From the NCBI GenBank assembly GCA_937992195.1, contig CALKKV010000048.1, positions 1 to 64,000 on the forward strand: a stretch of DNA of 64,000 bases, read 5' to 3'. Below, piece after piece: positions 25,232 through 33,927 of this stretch. Position 1 is the first letter of the stretch, and each line of letters begins with the position of its first letter. The DNA comes from an uncultured Gammaproteobacteria bacterium. GTDB taxonomy: Bacteria; Pseudomonadota; Gammaproteobacteria; Arenicellales; Poriferihabitantaceae. The translations under genes and the position numbers were made by a program. The notes below the pieces were generated by a model that was not told the origin of the DNA, ran no database searches, and was given only the letters and a program-made list of their open reading frames with translations.

Positions 25232-26602
25232 ATGGATAGAAGCCAGTTTAAGAAAGAGTTCAAATGTATCGGTCCTGCGGTATTTCCCGTAATTCATGTT
25301 GTCGATGAAAAACAGGTGATTAGCAACGTTACCGTAGCGACCGAAGAGGGGGCTCAGGGCGTTTTTTTGATTAACCATGATTTCGACGTTGAGACTTTCT
25401 TGCCCATTATTGAGGCGGTCCGTGTGCAATATCCTACTCTGTGGTTAGGGGTTAATTTTCTTGCGGTGACCGGAAAGGTGGCATTTCCGATACTTGCAAC
25501 GCTACAGAAAAAGGGCTGCATTGTAGATGCCTATTGGGCTGATGACGCCAGGATCGATGAAAATGCTGCCAGTGCAGAGCAAAAAGAAGCCATCGAAATC
25601 GACACGATAAGACGCCAATGCGGCTGGAAAGGTATGTATTTTGGCGGCACAGCATTTAAAAAGCAGCGCGTTGTGGAGCCAGAAATGTATGCTATAGCGG
25701 CAAAAGAGGCGGTTAACAATATGGATGTGGTGACCACCTCGGGAATCGCCACAGGAGAAGAAACGGATCTCAATAAGGTAAACGTTTTTCGTAAAGCAAT
25801 TGACTCTGCGCCACTAGCAATTGCTTCAGGGCTGACCCCTGAAAACATTCATCGTTATGCCGCTGATATTGACGCTGCTTTGGTGGCGACAGGGATTAAT
25901 TACCCGGGTGATTTTTATAACATCGATCCTATGCGGTTACGGCGATTTCTGAAAAAGTGCCGAAGTCCACAGCCGATCGAAAAAGCCAATAGAAAGCCGT
26001 TTTGGTATCTGGACAATATGGCTCCCCGGAGCCGAGGAGAAAAATACGCCTGGCTGGATCCTTCTTCTGCCTATATTAATGCGGACAGTTTCCACGCTAT
26101 GCTGGACGAGTTGTTGGCGCCTTATGACTCCCGCAATGTTGATCTGGTTGCAGGATTTGACGCTGCCGGATTTGTGCTGGGTGCGGCCATGGCGGATCGC
26201 CTGGGAAAAGGCTTTTTGACGATTCGCAAAGGTGGGAAAATTCCGGTTGCATTCGACGTCGTAGATATGAACAACTATTCCGGACAAACTCAGCAGATGG
26301 AAATGCGCAAACCTGCATTTGCCAGGGGCACGCGCGTGCTGCTAGTCGATCAGTGGATTGAAACGGGTGGTACCATGAAAGCAGGAATTTCTTTAGTCGA
26401 AAGGCAAGGCGGGATTGTTGCCGGTATCGCTGCAGTATGTATTGAAGATACAGACGCTTCGGAGCTAATGGCCCAAAAGTATCTACTGTCAGCTTGCGTT
26501 AAAAAAGGTTCCGATATTCAAGAACAGTGTAATCGCCAGACTCTCGATAGTTTTGCTTCTTTTTCACCAGAGCAATGCTTTCCCGAGATTGGAACGCGAT
26601 GA
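25232..26602 (+). CDS. Two-domain protein: BtpA-like TIM barrel fused to a phosphoribosyltransferase
   Basis: 456 residues from the ATG at 25232. A longer in-frame start at 25166 would overlap the deaminase gene and is less likely. The N-terminal half (about 1-245) looks like a BtpA-type TIM barrel: PAVFPVIHVVDEKQVISNV, FLINHDFDVETFLPII, VVTTSGIATGEETDLNKV and PLAIASGLTPENIHRYA. The C-terminal half (about 285-456) resembles adenine phosphoribosyltransferase, with VDLVAGFDAAGFVLGAAMA, FLTIRKGGKIPVAFD and the PRPP loop VLLVDQWIETGGTMKAG. In Apt that loop is VDDLLATGGT, so the acidic pair is changed to Asp-Gln. I know of no assigned function. It may join a base-releasing or base-modifying barrel to ribosyl transfer. 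Confidence 0.82.
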   Translation: MDRSQFKKEFKCIGPAVFPVIHVVDEKQVISNVTVATEEGAQGVFLINHDFDVETFLPIIEAVRVQYPTLWLGVNFLAVTGKVAFPILATLQKKGCIVDAYWADDARIDENAASAEQKEAIEIDTIRRQCGWKGMYFGGTAFKKQRVVEPEMYAIAAKEAVNNMDVVTTSGIATGEETDLNKVNVFRKAIDSAPLAIASGLTPENIHRYAADIDAALVATGINYPGDFYNIDPMRLRRFLKKCRSPQPIEKANRKPFWYLDNMAPRSRGEKYAWLDPSSAYINADSFHAMLDELLAPYDSRNVDLVAGFDAAGFVLGAAMADRLGKGFLTIRKGGKIPVAFDVVDMNNYSGQTQQMEMRKPAFARGTRVLLVDQWIETGGTMKAGISLVERQGGIVAGIAAVCIEDTDASELMAQKYLLSACVKKGSDIQEQCNRQTLDSFASFSPEQCFPEIGTR

Positions 26603-26642
26603 CACGAAGAAACAACATTAAAATAGCAATAGGAGAAGTCCC

Positions 26643-27782
26643 ATGACAAACCATAATAAATTCACCCGAAGAAAATTTATCAAAGCATCCGGAGTTGCTG
26701 CCAGTGCGGTAGCCGCGCCTATGATTATAACCTCCAGCAAAGCGCTAGCAGCGCCAACTGAAATTAACATGTTGGGTTGGTACGGCACCGCGGAGCCAGA
26801 TATGGTGGCTGAGTTTGAGGCCGCTGAAAACGTCAAATTTGTGCCCAAATATTATGCCGGTGGAGACAACATGCTGGCTGCTTTGGCGCAAAATCCGCCG
26901 GGGACGTTTGATTTGATTCATACCGATGCGGAGTACGCGAGGCTGTTAATTGAATCTGATCTCGTTGACGAACTCGATCCGTCCGACTATCCAATGGATG
27001 ATCTGATGCATGAAGATTTTATGCAGTTTCCGGGACACTGGAATGATGGCAAGCTTTATTCATTGATTACGCGCTATGGTCATCTGGGTGTTTCCTATAA
27101 TAAAGATGCGGTCACACGTGAGGAAGCGATGTCTTACAACGTCTTTTGGGATGAAAAGCTGAAAGGTAAGGTCGGCCACTTCGATTGGCATTTGCCAAGC
27201 CTGGGTGAAATCAGTTTGCTGAATGGTAATACCGCATCTGGTCCATTTGATATATCTGAAGAAGCGTGGAAAGCGGTGCAGGAAAAAACCTTGTCGTTGA
27301 AACCGCAGGTTGGTGGATATTTTGATTTTGGTGGCACCTTTGCCGGACTAAAGAATGCTGAAATGCTGGCAATGGTCGGGATTGGTGACTGGGTAACTGG
27401 AATTCTTGAAAGAGATGGTGCGCCAGTGAGCTCCGTGGTACCGGAAGAAGGTGGCATCCAGTGGACAGAATCTTATTCAATTGTTTCAAGCTCAACTAAA
27501 AAGGATATTGTGAAGAAATATCTTGAATACACGATATCTGCTGCCGGTCAGGTTAAATCTGCTCAAATGCTTGGGTATCCTGGGTTTGCGGTTACCAATG
27601 CTGGGCGCGCTATGTTAAATGAAGTTGACCCGAAAGAAGCCAAGCGTACCAATCAAGTTGACGGCGATCCAAACGATCCTGTTGCTCTGATCAAAGCAGG
27701 GCGTATTCACTATCGGGACATACCCAAGCAGCAAAGTCTGGAAGACTGGAATGATTTTTGGTCGGAGTATAAGAACGCTTAG
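26643..27782 (+). CDS. Polyamine/spermidine-type ABC transporter substrate-binding protein, Tat signal
   Basis: A 379-residue PotD-like (family 1) receptor. It starts with a twin-arginine signal, TRRKFIKASGVAASAVAAP, with likely cleavage after SKALA near residue 36. The mature domain has EINMLGWYGTAEPDMVAEFE, GTFDLIHTDAEYARLLIESD and TRYGHLGVSYNKDAV, typical of polyamine-type receptors. It lies 40 bases after the TIM-barrel/phosphoribosyltransferase gene on the same strand and is followed by a terminator at 27821 before the permeases. The ligand may be a nucleobase-like compound rather than a polyamine, given its neighbours. That is an inference. Confidence 0.88.
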   Translation: MTNHNKFTRRKFIKASGVAASAVAAPMIITSSKALAAPTEINMLGWYGTAEPDMVAEFEAAENVKFVPKYYAGGDNMLAALAQNPPGTFDLIHTDAEYARLLIESDLVDELDPSDYPMDDLMHEDFMQFPGHWNDGKLYSLITRYGHLGVSYNKDAVTREEAMSYNVFWDEKLKGKVGHFDWHLPSLGEISLLNGNTASGPFDISEEAWKAVQEKTLSLKPQVGGYFDFGGTFAGLKNAEMLAMVGIGDWVTGILERDGAPVSSVVPEEGGIQWTESYSIVSSSTKKDIVKKYLEYTISAAGQVKSAQMLGYPGFAVTNAGRAMLNEVDPKEAKRTNQVDGDPNDPVALIKAGRIHYRDIPKQQSLEDWNDFWSEYKNA

Positions 27783-27820
27783 TCAAAGTCTGTTTTTGAC
27801 GTAGCAATTTCTGGTTAAGG

Positions 27821-27847
27821 AAAGCCCCGCACTGGAAGCGGGGCTTT
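27821..27847 (+). terminator. Intrinsic terminator between binding-protein and permease genes
   Basis: A perfect 10-bp stem (27821-27830 with 27838-27847, AAAGCCCCGC) and a 7-base loop are followed by a T run. It sits between the receptor gene and the two permease genes of the same transporter. Confidence 0.93.
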
Positions 27848-27935
27848 TTTTAAAACTAATTTAAATACCAACTTTGTTCAGTTTGATTCTGAGATTTAGA
27901 GTATTGTTATCGGCGATACGCGGCCAAAAGGTTAT

Positions 27936-28778
27936 ATGAAAAATAAGCTTGATTTGTATGCGTTGACCTGGCGAATGCCGGTAATTGTCTGGCAGCTTTT
28001 GTTTTTTGTTGGGCCATTGCTGTTTATGATCGCAATGTCATTCTTTCTAGTTAAGAACTATCGAATGGAAGAGGCATTCGAGATGAAGAACTGGATTAAG
28101 ATGACATCCAGAGGGTATTTTTGGGATGCCTATTTGTACACCGTTTTTCTTGCTTCTCTTTCAACTGTAGTAACCAGTCTATTAGCGTTTCCAGCAGCCT
28201 ATGGGCTCGCGTTTAAAGTGTCGGAAAGTACGAGGCGATGGGCTATCTTCCTGTTGATTATCCCCTTCTTTACCAGCTACCTGGTACGGACGTTTTCCTG
28301 GTACGTCATATTGGCGGAATCAGGCGTTGCCAATGCGATGTTGGCGTATATCGGTCTCGGCCCGTTCAAGATGCTAAACACGATATTTGGCTCGATAGTC
28401 GGGTATCTGACTTTGACCTTCCCGCTGGTCATTATTTTGCAAACCTTGTCCTTATCAAATATTGATCGCAGCCTGATCGAGGCGGCACAGAATTTGGGTG
28501 CCGGTAGATTAAAGACACTTTGGTCGGTGACAATTCCCAGCGCAAAGGTGGGTCTGATTATTGGCGCTGTATTTTGTTTTATTCTATCTTTTGGAGACTT
28601 TGTTGCGCCCTATTACTTAGGTGGATCAAAACCACCTACCTTGCCGATCTTGATAATTGATACCACCAAGGCAGGGCAACAGTGGCCGAGAGCCGCAGTT
28701 GTTGCTGTGGTGATGATGTTGACCTTGATGACGGTGGCGTATACCGCAATCAGTCTGGCATACCGCAAACGGAGGTAG
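27936..28778 (+). CDS. Polyamine-type ABC transporter permease (PotB family)
   Basis: A 280-residue inner-membrane permease. It begins with an Arg-rich cytoplasmic edge and the helix WQLLFFVGPLLFMIAMSFF. The EAA loop is LIEAAQNLGAGRLKTLWSVTIPSAKVG, and the next helix FCFILSFGDFVAPYYLGG is typical of PotB-type permeases. It follows the terminator at 27821 by 88 bases, so a secondary promoter or readthrough is needed. The partner permease starts 3 bases after its stop. Confidence 0.93.
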   Translation: MKNKLDLYALTWRMPVIVWQLLFFVGPLLFMIAMSFFLVKNYRMEEAFEMKNWIKMTSRGYFWDAYLYTVFLASLSTVVTSLLAFPAAYGLAFKVSESTRRWAIFLLIIPFFTSYLVRTFSWYVILAESGVANAMLAYIGLGPFKMLNTIFGSIVGYLTLTFPLVIILQTLSLSNIDRSLIEAAQNLGAGRLKTLWSVTIPSAKVGLIIGAVFCFILSFGDFVAPYYLGGSKPPTLPILIIDTTKAGQQWPRAAVVAVVMMLTLMTVAYTAISLAYRKRR

Positions 28779-28781
28779 GGG

Positions 28782-29576
28782 ATGAATACCGATCGTCTGA
28801 TACGCTGGGCTATCTGGTTATACCTGCTGGTAGTATTTGTCTTTGTTTTTACGCCGATCATCACAAGCGTGATTTTTTCGTTTAACTCTGACCGTTTCCC
28901 CACAGTACCCTTAGGATCGTTTACCACAAAATGGTATCAAACGGTCATCAGTGACCCAGATTTTTGGAAGGCAGTCAGAACCAGTCTACTGGTATCGGTT
29001 TGTAGTGGTGTGTTGGCGACGTTGATCGGATTTTGTACTGCGTATACTGATTTTCGCTACCAGTTTCGTTTTAAAGGCGCTTACATCGCTTTGGCTCTGT
29101 TGCCGCCAACCATACCTCTTATTATTCTTGCTTTGGCGATGTTGGCCTGGCTTTCAAAAATTGGCGCGTCGGGACAGGTTTGGTCGATTATTATTGCCCA
29201 CACTGTGCTGTGCGCACCTTTTGCTATGGGTGTGATTCGACTGAGGCTGCAACAAATGGATCCAGACCTTGAGTCTGCGGCGTGGAATTTGGGTGCTTCA
29301 GAATGGTCGGCAATGAAGAACGTAGTTCTGCCATTTGCAAAGCCAGCCCTCGTATCAGCGTTTTGCTTAACTATGGCGGTATCATTTGACGAGTTCACCG
29401 TTTCATGGTTTGTCTCGGGTTTGAACAAAACGATTCCTGTTGCAATACTTGAGGTGTTGCAAGGTACTGTTGACCCACAAATTAACGCGATTGGCACATT
29501 TGTGTTTTTTACTTCTATGACCTTGGTCATTATCGCACAACTAATTTTTACCGCCCGGACAAACAGGAGCAGCTAA
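28782..29576 (+). CDS. Polyamine-type ABC transporter permease (PotC family)
   Basis: A 264-residue permease with six predicted helices. Family signs are FTPIITSVIFSFNSDRFPTVP near the start, EAA loop LESAAWNLGASEWSAMKNVVLPFAKPA and the helix FCLTMAVSFDEFTVSWFVSG. The start is 3 bases after the PotB-like gene and the stop is 5 bases before the ATPase gene, so all three are tightly coupled. Confidence 0.94.
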   Translation: MNTDRLIRWAIWLYLLVVFVFVFTPIITSVIFSFNSDRFPTVPLGSFTTKWYQTVISDPDFWKAVRTSLLVSVCSGVLATLIGFCTAYTDFRYQFRFKGAYIALALLPPTIPLIILALAMLAWLSKIGASGQVWSIIIAHTVLCAPFAMGVIRLRLQQMDPDLESAAWNLGASEWSAMKNVVLPFAKPALVSAFCLTMAVSFDEFTVSWFVSGLNKTIPVAILEVLQGTVDPQINAIGTFVFFTSMTLVIIAQLIFTARTNRSS

Positions 29577-29581
29577 TCGCA

Positions 29582-30658
29582 ATGTCGCAAATTGTTTTTG
29601 AAAATGTAGTTAAACGCTTCGGCGACACTGTTGCAGTGGAAGAAATGAATCTTAGCGTTGAGCAGGGAGAGTTTCTCGCGATCATGGGCTCAAGTGGGTG
29701 TGGGAAAACTACAACACTCAGAATGCTGGCGGGTTTGGAAACGCCAAGTGATGGGGAGATTAGACTGAATGGAAAGAGGATCAATGAGCTGAAGCCCTCA
29801 GAGCGAGAAACTCCTTTAGTTTGGCAGTCCCTTGCATTATTTCCTTTTTTATCGGTTATTCAAAACGTCGAATTTGGGCTTCGAATGCGCGGAATCGATG
29901 CGGAACAACGGAAGAAACAGGCGTTAGTCTGGCTGGAAAAAATGGAAATTGCGGATTTGGCAGAGCGCCAGATTGATCAATTGTCCGGCGGCCAAAAGCA
30001 AAGAGTTGCACTGGCGAGGGCGCTGGTTACTGAGCCGCCGGTGCTATTGCTGGACGAACCTTTGAGCGCACTGGATGCGAATCTGGTTGTGCGAATGCAG
30101 GGCGTGTTATCAAGGCTACAAAAAGATTTGGGGATTACCTTTATTTATGTCACGCACAGTCAGTCTGAGGCGTTCGCGATGGCTGACCGAGTAGTCATTA
30201 TGAGCCAGGGAAAAATCGAGCAGGTTGGTGCGCCGCTGGAAGTTTTCAGAAAACCTGCAAGCCGATTTGTGGCTGAATTCGTTGGCTCAAATAATATTTT
30301 TGGGGGCAAGGTGCAATCCATTGAGGGGACCGTTGTGAATATCGAGACGGCCCTGGGGCTGATGACTGCGGAGTGGGAAAATCGTGCAGCATTGAGTGTG
30401 AGTGACGCAGTAGAGGTGGTAATCAGCGCGGACAATTTTGAGATCACTTCTACGAAAGGGGAAAATGAAAATGCAATTCGATGCAGTGTGGTGAGCGAGG
30501 AATTTATCGGAACCGTTGTTAGTTTGTTATTGGAAACAGAGAGTGGCGTTGAATTAAAAATCCAAAAGCAACAGAGGGAAATCGCGGAGCTCGACTTACA
30601 CGTTGGTACCGAGCTCTGGATAAACTGGGTGCCTGATGCAGTATATCTTTTACCTTGA
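29582..30658 (+). CDS. Polyamine-type ABC transporter ATP-binding protein (PotA family)
   Basis: A 358-residue ATPase. Walker A is GSSGCGKTT (about 36-44), the signature is LSGGQKQR, Walker B is VLLLDEPLSALD and the switch is YVTHSQSEAF. After residue 235 comes a TOBE-type regulatory domain (FVGSNNIFGGKVQSIEGTV) common to PotA/MalK-like proteins. The Q-loop reads LVWQSLALFPFLSV, with Trp-Gln, as in several polyamine-type members. It ends the 24332-30658 run of co-directional genes and converges with the DUF1989 gene at 30691. Confidence 0.95.
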   Translation: MSQIVFENVVKRFGDTVAVEEMNLSVEQGEFLAIMGSSGCGKTTTLRMLAGLETPSDGEIRLNGKRINELKPSERETPLVWQSLALFPFLSVIQNVEFGLRMRGIDAEQRKKQALVWLEKMEIADLAERQIDQLSGGQKQRVALARALVTEPPVLLLDEPLSALDANLVVRMQGVLSRLQKDLGITFIYVTHSQSEAFAMADRVVIMSQGKIEQVGAPLEVFRKPASRFVAEFVGSNNIFGGKVQSIEGTVVNIETALGLMTAEWENRAALSVSDAVEVVISADNFEITSTKGENENAIRCSVVSEEFIGTVVSLLLETESGVELKIQKQQREIAELDLHVGTELWINWVPDAVYLLP

Positions 30659-30690
30659 GTGCTGTGAGCTAAATTAATCGGTAAAGAAAT

Positions 30691-31368
30691 CTATTTTGTG
30701 ACACTAAACTCCAATCTATCCGGTTGTGTATCTATACCATTGACCGGTGTCATATCTTGCGGGCAGGCTGACATCACGGCAACACAGTCGAGTAAAGCTT
30801 CAAAACAAACGTAATCTCCTTTTTTGCTTAACGGCGGTTCCCAGCTAACAGCACCATCCCTGGCAACGGGAATATTCATCCAGATATTAAAAGGCGCGGG
30901 GATTGCCGGCAACGAAAGTCCGATTGCGGTTAATGCCATACGTAAATTATCGGTACAGTTATCGTGATATTCCTTTGCTCCAAGCTGTTGATACCGCATC
31001 GCATCACATGCTGCTATCACAGTGTCGTGTATCCCGGGTGAAGTGTCTTCTAGAAATCGTAAAATTGCGGTACGGTTATTGGTAACCAGTTCGTCGCCCG
31101 GTTTCGGTAAAATATTGTTTAGCGCAGTATGACAATGCGCCATCGACATATATTCTTTTACATTAGGGATTCGAAAAGCCCAGAAATCACAAACCTGATG
31201 ACCGCTAGGATTAGTCACGGTCAAAATATCTCCCTTGAGAAGTTGCACAGCACGCCCAGTGCGTGGCGCAATGGTGTATGTTTGTTGGTAAGTCGGCCGG
31301 CCGTCTTTGGAAACTGCGGAAGTTGCCGAAGCGTTTTGGCCACTCGGTAAAGAAGGATCGAATGTCAT
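30691..31368 (-). CDS. DUF1989 / urea carboxylase-associated family protein
   Basis: About 225 residues from the ATG at 31368. An upstream in-frame start at 31425 would overlap the preceding gene by 53 bases and is rejected. Family features are TIAPRTGRAVQLLKGDILTV, NPSGHQVCDFWAF, the Cys/His-containing MSMAHCHTAL, and NIWMNIPVARDG. DUF1989 proteins occur in pairs beside urea carboxylase/allophanate hydrolase and in riboflavin- or ureide-related loci, and their biochemical role is unsettled. It lies 4 bases after the deacetylase gene, so the two are co-translated. This suggests a role in breaking down a ureide or cyclic amide. Confidence 0.85.
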   Translation of the reverse strand: MTFDPSLPSGQNASATSAVSKDGRPTYQQTYTIAPRTGRAVQLLKGDILTVTNPSGHQVCDFWAFRIPNVKEYMSMAHCHTALNNILPKPGDELVTNNRTAILRFLEDTSPGIHDTVIAACDAMRYQQLGAKEYHDNCTDNLRMALTAIGLSLPAIPAPFNIWMNIPVARDGAVSWEPPLSKKGDYVCFEALLDCVAVMSACPQDMTPVNGIDTQPDRLEFSVTK

Positions 31369-31372
31369 TGTG

Positions 31373-32269
31373 CTATTTTCTGGCTGCGATCGATGGAGGA
31401 GCGTTGTAATAGGGCAGCTGGTCAACCCTTACCTTTGAATCCGGCTGTTGTGAATATGTTCGAACATACTCACTGATTTCTCCAAGGGTGGCAAACCATA
31501 CGTCGTGGCTTTCGAGAATTTTCTCAAGCCAGCGTTCTACCTGCTGCCAACGCGCCAGGCGCCCGGTTAGGAAGGGATGCCAAATACAGTGCCAGAAACC
31601 GCCCGCTTCATAATGCGCTTCAAACTCTTCAAAGAATGCACCGAGCCCGACACTCGGCGCTTTAACCGGCATCATGTAGCCAATCTCTTCGTAATGTGCG
31701 AAGGGTGGCCAGTCGTCGGTTCCCCAGTGCACAGGTACTTCTACAAGACTGCCGTTTGCTGTGTTCATCAGGTAAGGAATATCGTCGCCCATTAATGAGC
31801 TGTCGTACTCAAAACCGCGCTCTATTAGTAAATCAAAAACACCCTGGGTAATGTTATATACCGGCGCACGATAACCCTTTGGTGTGTTGCCAACTTTTTG
31901 ATGCGCCGCCATGGCTTTATCAAACCATTCGATTTGTTCCTCGTGGGAATGTCGAGTTGGATCTTCGTGTAAATAGCCGTGGTGCCCCACTTCATGTCCT
32001 CCTTCCAACATCGCTTCCACGGCTGCCGGATATTGTTCGATACACCAACCAGGGACGAAAAAGGATTGTTTGAGACCTAGCCTTTTGTAGGTATCGAGAA
32101 TACGCGGTACCGCTATCTGAGGTCCGTACTTTCCCATTGAGATTGGGTAGAGTCGATTGTCGCTATCCGATGGCTTGGAAATATGAATCAGACTGTCGGC
32201 ATCCATATCAAAAGTGATAGCGCAGGCGCAGCGCGCGTTGTTTGGCCAGGAAATAGGGTTCTGTATCAT
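31373..32269 (-). CDS. Polysaccharide deacetylase-family hydrolase, PuuE/allantoinase-like
   Basis: A 298-residue NodB-fold metal hydrolase. Motif 1 is ITFDMDAD, motif 2 is GHEVGHHGYLHEDPT with metal-binding His residues, and motif 3 is GYRAPVYNITQGVFDLL. WHCIWHPFLTGR forms the C-terminal His motif. The absence of a signal peptide and the PuuE-like FFVPGWCIEQYP segment point to a cytoplasmic amidohydrolase of the PuuE (cofactor-free allantoinase) group rather than a cell-wall enzyme. With the DUF1989 gene 4 bases downstream, a ureide or cyclic-amide substrate is likely but not proven. It is divergent from the livJ-like gene. Confidence 0.87.
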   Translation of the reverse strand: MIQNPISWPNNARCACAITFDMDADSLIHISKPSDSDNRLYPISMGKYGPQIAVPRILDTYKRLGLKQSFFVPGWCIEQYPAAVEAMLEGGHEVGHHGYLHEDPTRHSHEEQIEWFDKAMAAHQKVGNTPKGYRAPVYNITQGVFDLLIERGFEYDSSLMGDDIPYLMNTANGSLVEVPVHWGTDDWPPFAHYEEIGYMMPVKAPSVGLGAFFEEFEAHYEAGGFWHCIWHPFLTGRLARWQQVERWLEKILESHDVWFATLGEISEYVRTYSQQPDSKVRVDQLPYYNAPPSIAARK

Positions 32270-32621
32270 CTTTTTGCCTTAGGTTTAAATGCGTTACGGA
32301 AAATCAAATTATATGTCGAGTTGTCCGCTATTGGGTTAATGTCATAGGTAATGCAGAGCACCTAGATTCTCTTAGGGTCCGCACAATAACCCCTAAGGTT
32401 TTGTTTAATTCAATGCCCATTAATTGGCGCGCATTGTGATGATAAACGCCATTTCCATGTGGATTTCATCAAATTAGAGCGATTTTCACTTGCTGGACAC
32501 GCTAAAGTTGTTCCATTACTATGGCATTACAAGTAAAGCTAATTCGGATGGGCTGAAGTTGAAGGCGCACCAGAATTTGTCTAGTAAAGTGTATCAACAC
32601 CAAAAGAACGAGGAGAATTCT
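32270..32621. other. Divergent intergenic region upstream of the branched-chain type ABC operon
   Basis: 352 bases. An open frame from 32490 runs into the livJ-like gene but lacks a signal-like start, so I treat 32490-32621 as leader. An AGGAG ribosome site lies 7-11 bases before the ATG at 32622. A 7-bp inverted repeat is at 32371-32397. No other gene is supported. Confidence 0.55.
32371..32397. promoter_or_regulatory. Inverted repeat, candidate operator
   Basis: CTTAGGG (32371-32377) and CCCTAAG (32391-32397) form a perfect 7-bp inverted repeat with a 13-base spacer. It lies about 225 bases before the livJ-like start and about 100 bases from the deacetylase start, a suitable place for a divergent operator. 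No regulator is known. Confidence 0.35.
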
Positions 32622-33851
32622 ATGAATAAAACTATTAGCGCACTAGGCTGTTTAGCGAGCGCATCACTTCTAATGACGCAACCTGCTTTCGCTGCAGATT
32701 GCGAAACAATCACACTCGGCTCTGCAATTTCATTAACCGGTAAGTACGCCACCAATGGCGTGCATGCAAAGAACGGTTACGAGTTTGCAATCAAGAAAAT
32801 CGCCGACAATGGTGGCGTCAAAATGGGAGATAAGTGTTACAACTTTGAAGTCATTTATTATGATGACGAATCCAAAGGAGACCGTGGTGCTACCCTGGCG
32901 GAACGTTTAATCAGCCAGGATAAAGTTCAATATATGCTTGGCCCATACTCTTCTGGTTTGACCAAGGCGATTGCACCTGTTACTGAGAAGTATAAGATTC
33001 CAATGGTTGAAGCCGAGGGCGCATCGCGTTCGCTATTTAACAAAGGCTATGAATACTTATTCGCGGTGCTATCGACTTCTGAGCAATATTTGGCGTCCGC
33101 AGTAGCGCTGGCTGCTGAGAAAGCGGAAGCAGAAGGTAAGAGCCCAAGCGATGTGAAAGTTGCTATTGCTGTAGAAAACGATCCATTCTCCTTGGATATT
33201 CGTGCTGGTGTGCAAGAAGACGCAGCGAAGTATGGTATGAACGTTGTGATTGACGAGCAGCTGCCACGCGATCTTTCTGACATGAGCGCGATTCTGACTA
33301 AAGTGAAGCTGCTTAAGCCTGATTTATTGGTCGTATCTGGTCACTCTAAGGGGGCGGCTACAGCAGTGCGACAAATTGGTGAACAAAAAATTGACACGCC
33401 AATGATTGCGTTGACGCATTGTGAAGCAGCGGACGTGGTTGGAAATTTTGGCGCGGCTGCTAACGATATTTTGTGTTCTACCCAGTGGGCTGAAACACTG
33501 ACTTATGAAGATGAAATATTCGGTACTGCTTCCAACTATGAGAAAGAGTTTAAAACGGAATACACAGAGTACACTGATAAGAAAGTTCCATACCAGACTG
33601 CTCAGGCATCTGCGGCGGTATACGTATTCAAAGATGCATTTGAGCGTGCCGACTCTTTGGACAAGGATAAGGTGCGAGACGCAATTGCGGCTACTAACCT
33701 AAAAACTTTCTATGGAGATATTAAGTTTGCTGAAGCGGGTAACAACATCGCGAAGCCAATGGTATTGCGTCAGATCCAGGACGGAGAATACAACGTGGTT
33801 GCGCCTTCGGCGTTTGCTTCGCATCCTCTGAACTGGCCACGTAAGCCATAA
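32622..33851 (+). CDS. Branched-chain amino-acid type ABC transporter substrate-binding protein (LivJ family)
   Basis: A 409-residue periplasmic receptor from the ATG at 32622, chosen because it has an AGGAG ribosome site and a clean signal peptide (MNKTISALGCLASASLLMTQ, cleavage after AFA). The mature start ITLGSAISLTGKYATNGVHA and FEVIYYDDESKGDRGATLAE are family hallmarks, as is MLGPYSSGLTKAIAPVTEKY. The insertion with Cys residues (Cys in ADCET and DKCYNF) may form a disulfide. The ligand could be an amino acid, urea or an amide. It is followed by a terminator at 33871 and then four transporter genes. Confidence 0.93.
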   Translation: MNKTISALGCLASASLLMTQPAFAADCETITLGSAISLTGKYATNGVHAKNGYEFAIKKIADNGGVKMGDKCYNFEVIYYDDESKGDRGATLAERLISQDKVQYMLGPYSSGLTKAIAPVTEKYKIPMVEAEGASRSLFNKGYEYLFAVLSTSEQYLASAVALAAEKAEAEGKSPSDVKVAIAVENDPFSLDIRAGVQEDAAKYGMNVVIDEQLPRDLSDMSAILTKVKLLKPDLLVVSGHSKGAATAVRQIGEQKIDTPMIALTHCEAADVVGNFGAAANDILCSTQWAETLTYEDEIFGTASNYEKEFKTEYTEYTDKKVPYQTAQASAAVYVFKDAFERADSLDKDKVRDAIAATNLKTFYGDIKFAEAGNNIAKPMVLRQIQDGEYNVVAPSAFASHPLNWPRKP

Positions 33852-33870
33852 GTTCTAGTTACTTCCTTGA

Positions 33871-33893
33871 CAGGGCGCCCACCGGGCGCCCTG
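33871..33893 (+). terminator. Intrinsic terminator between binding-protein and permease genes
   Basis: A perfect 10-bp GC-rich stem (33871-33880 with 33884-33893, CAGGGCGCCC) and a 3-base loop are followed by a short T run. It is placed between the livJ-like and livH-like genes. Confidence 0.93.
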
Positions 33894-33927
33894 CTTTTTC
33901 TCCGCCTTTAAACTCTGCATAGCTGCT

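Noticed and set aside
31369..31425. Longer start for the DUF1989 gene
   Set aside because: It would overlap the deacetylase gene by 53 bases; the ATG at 31368 fits a 4-base gap.
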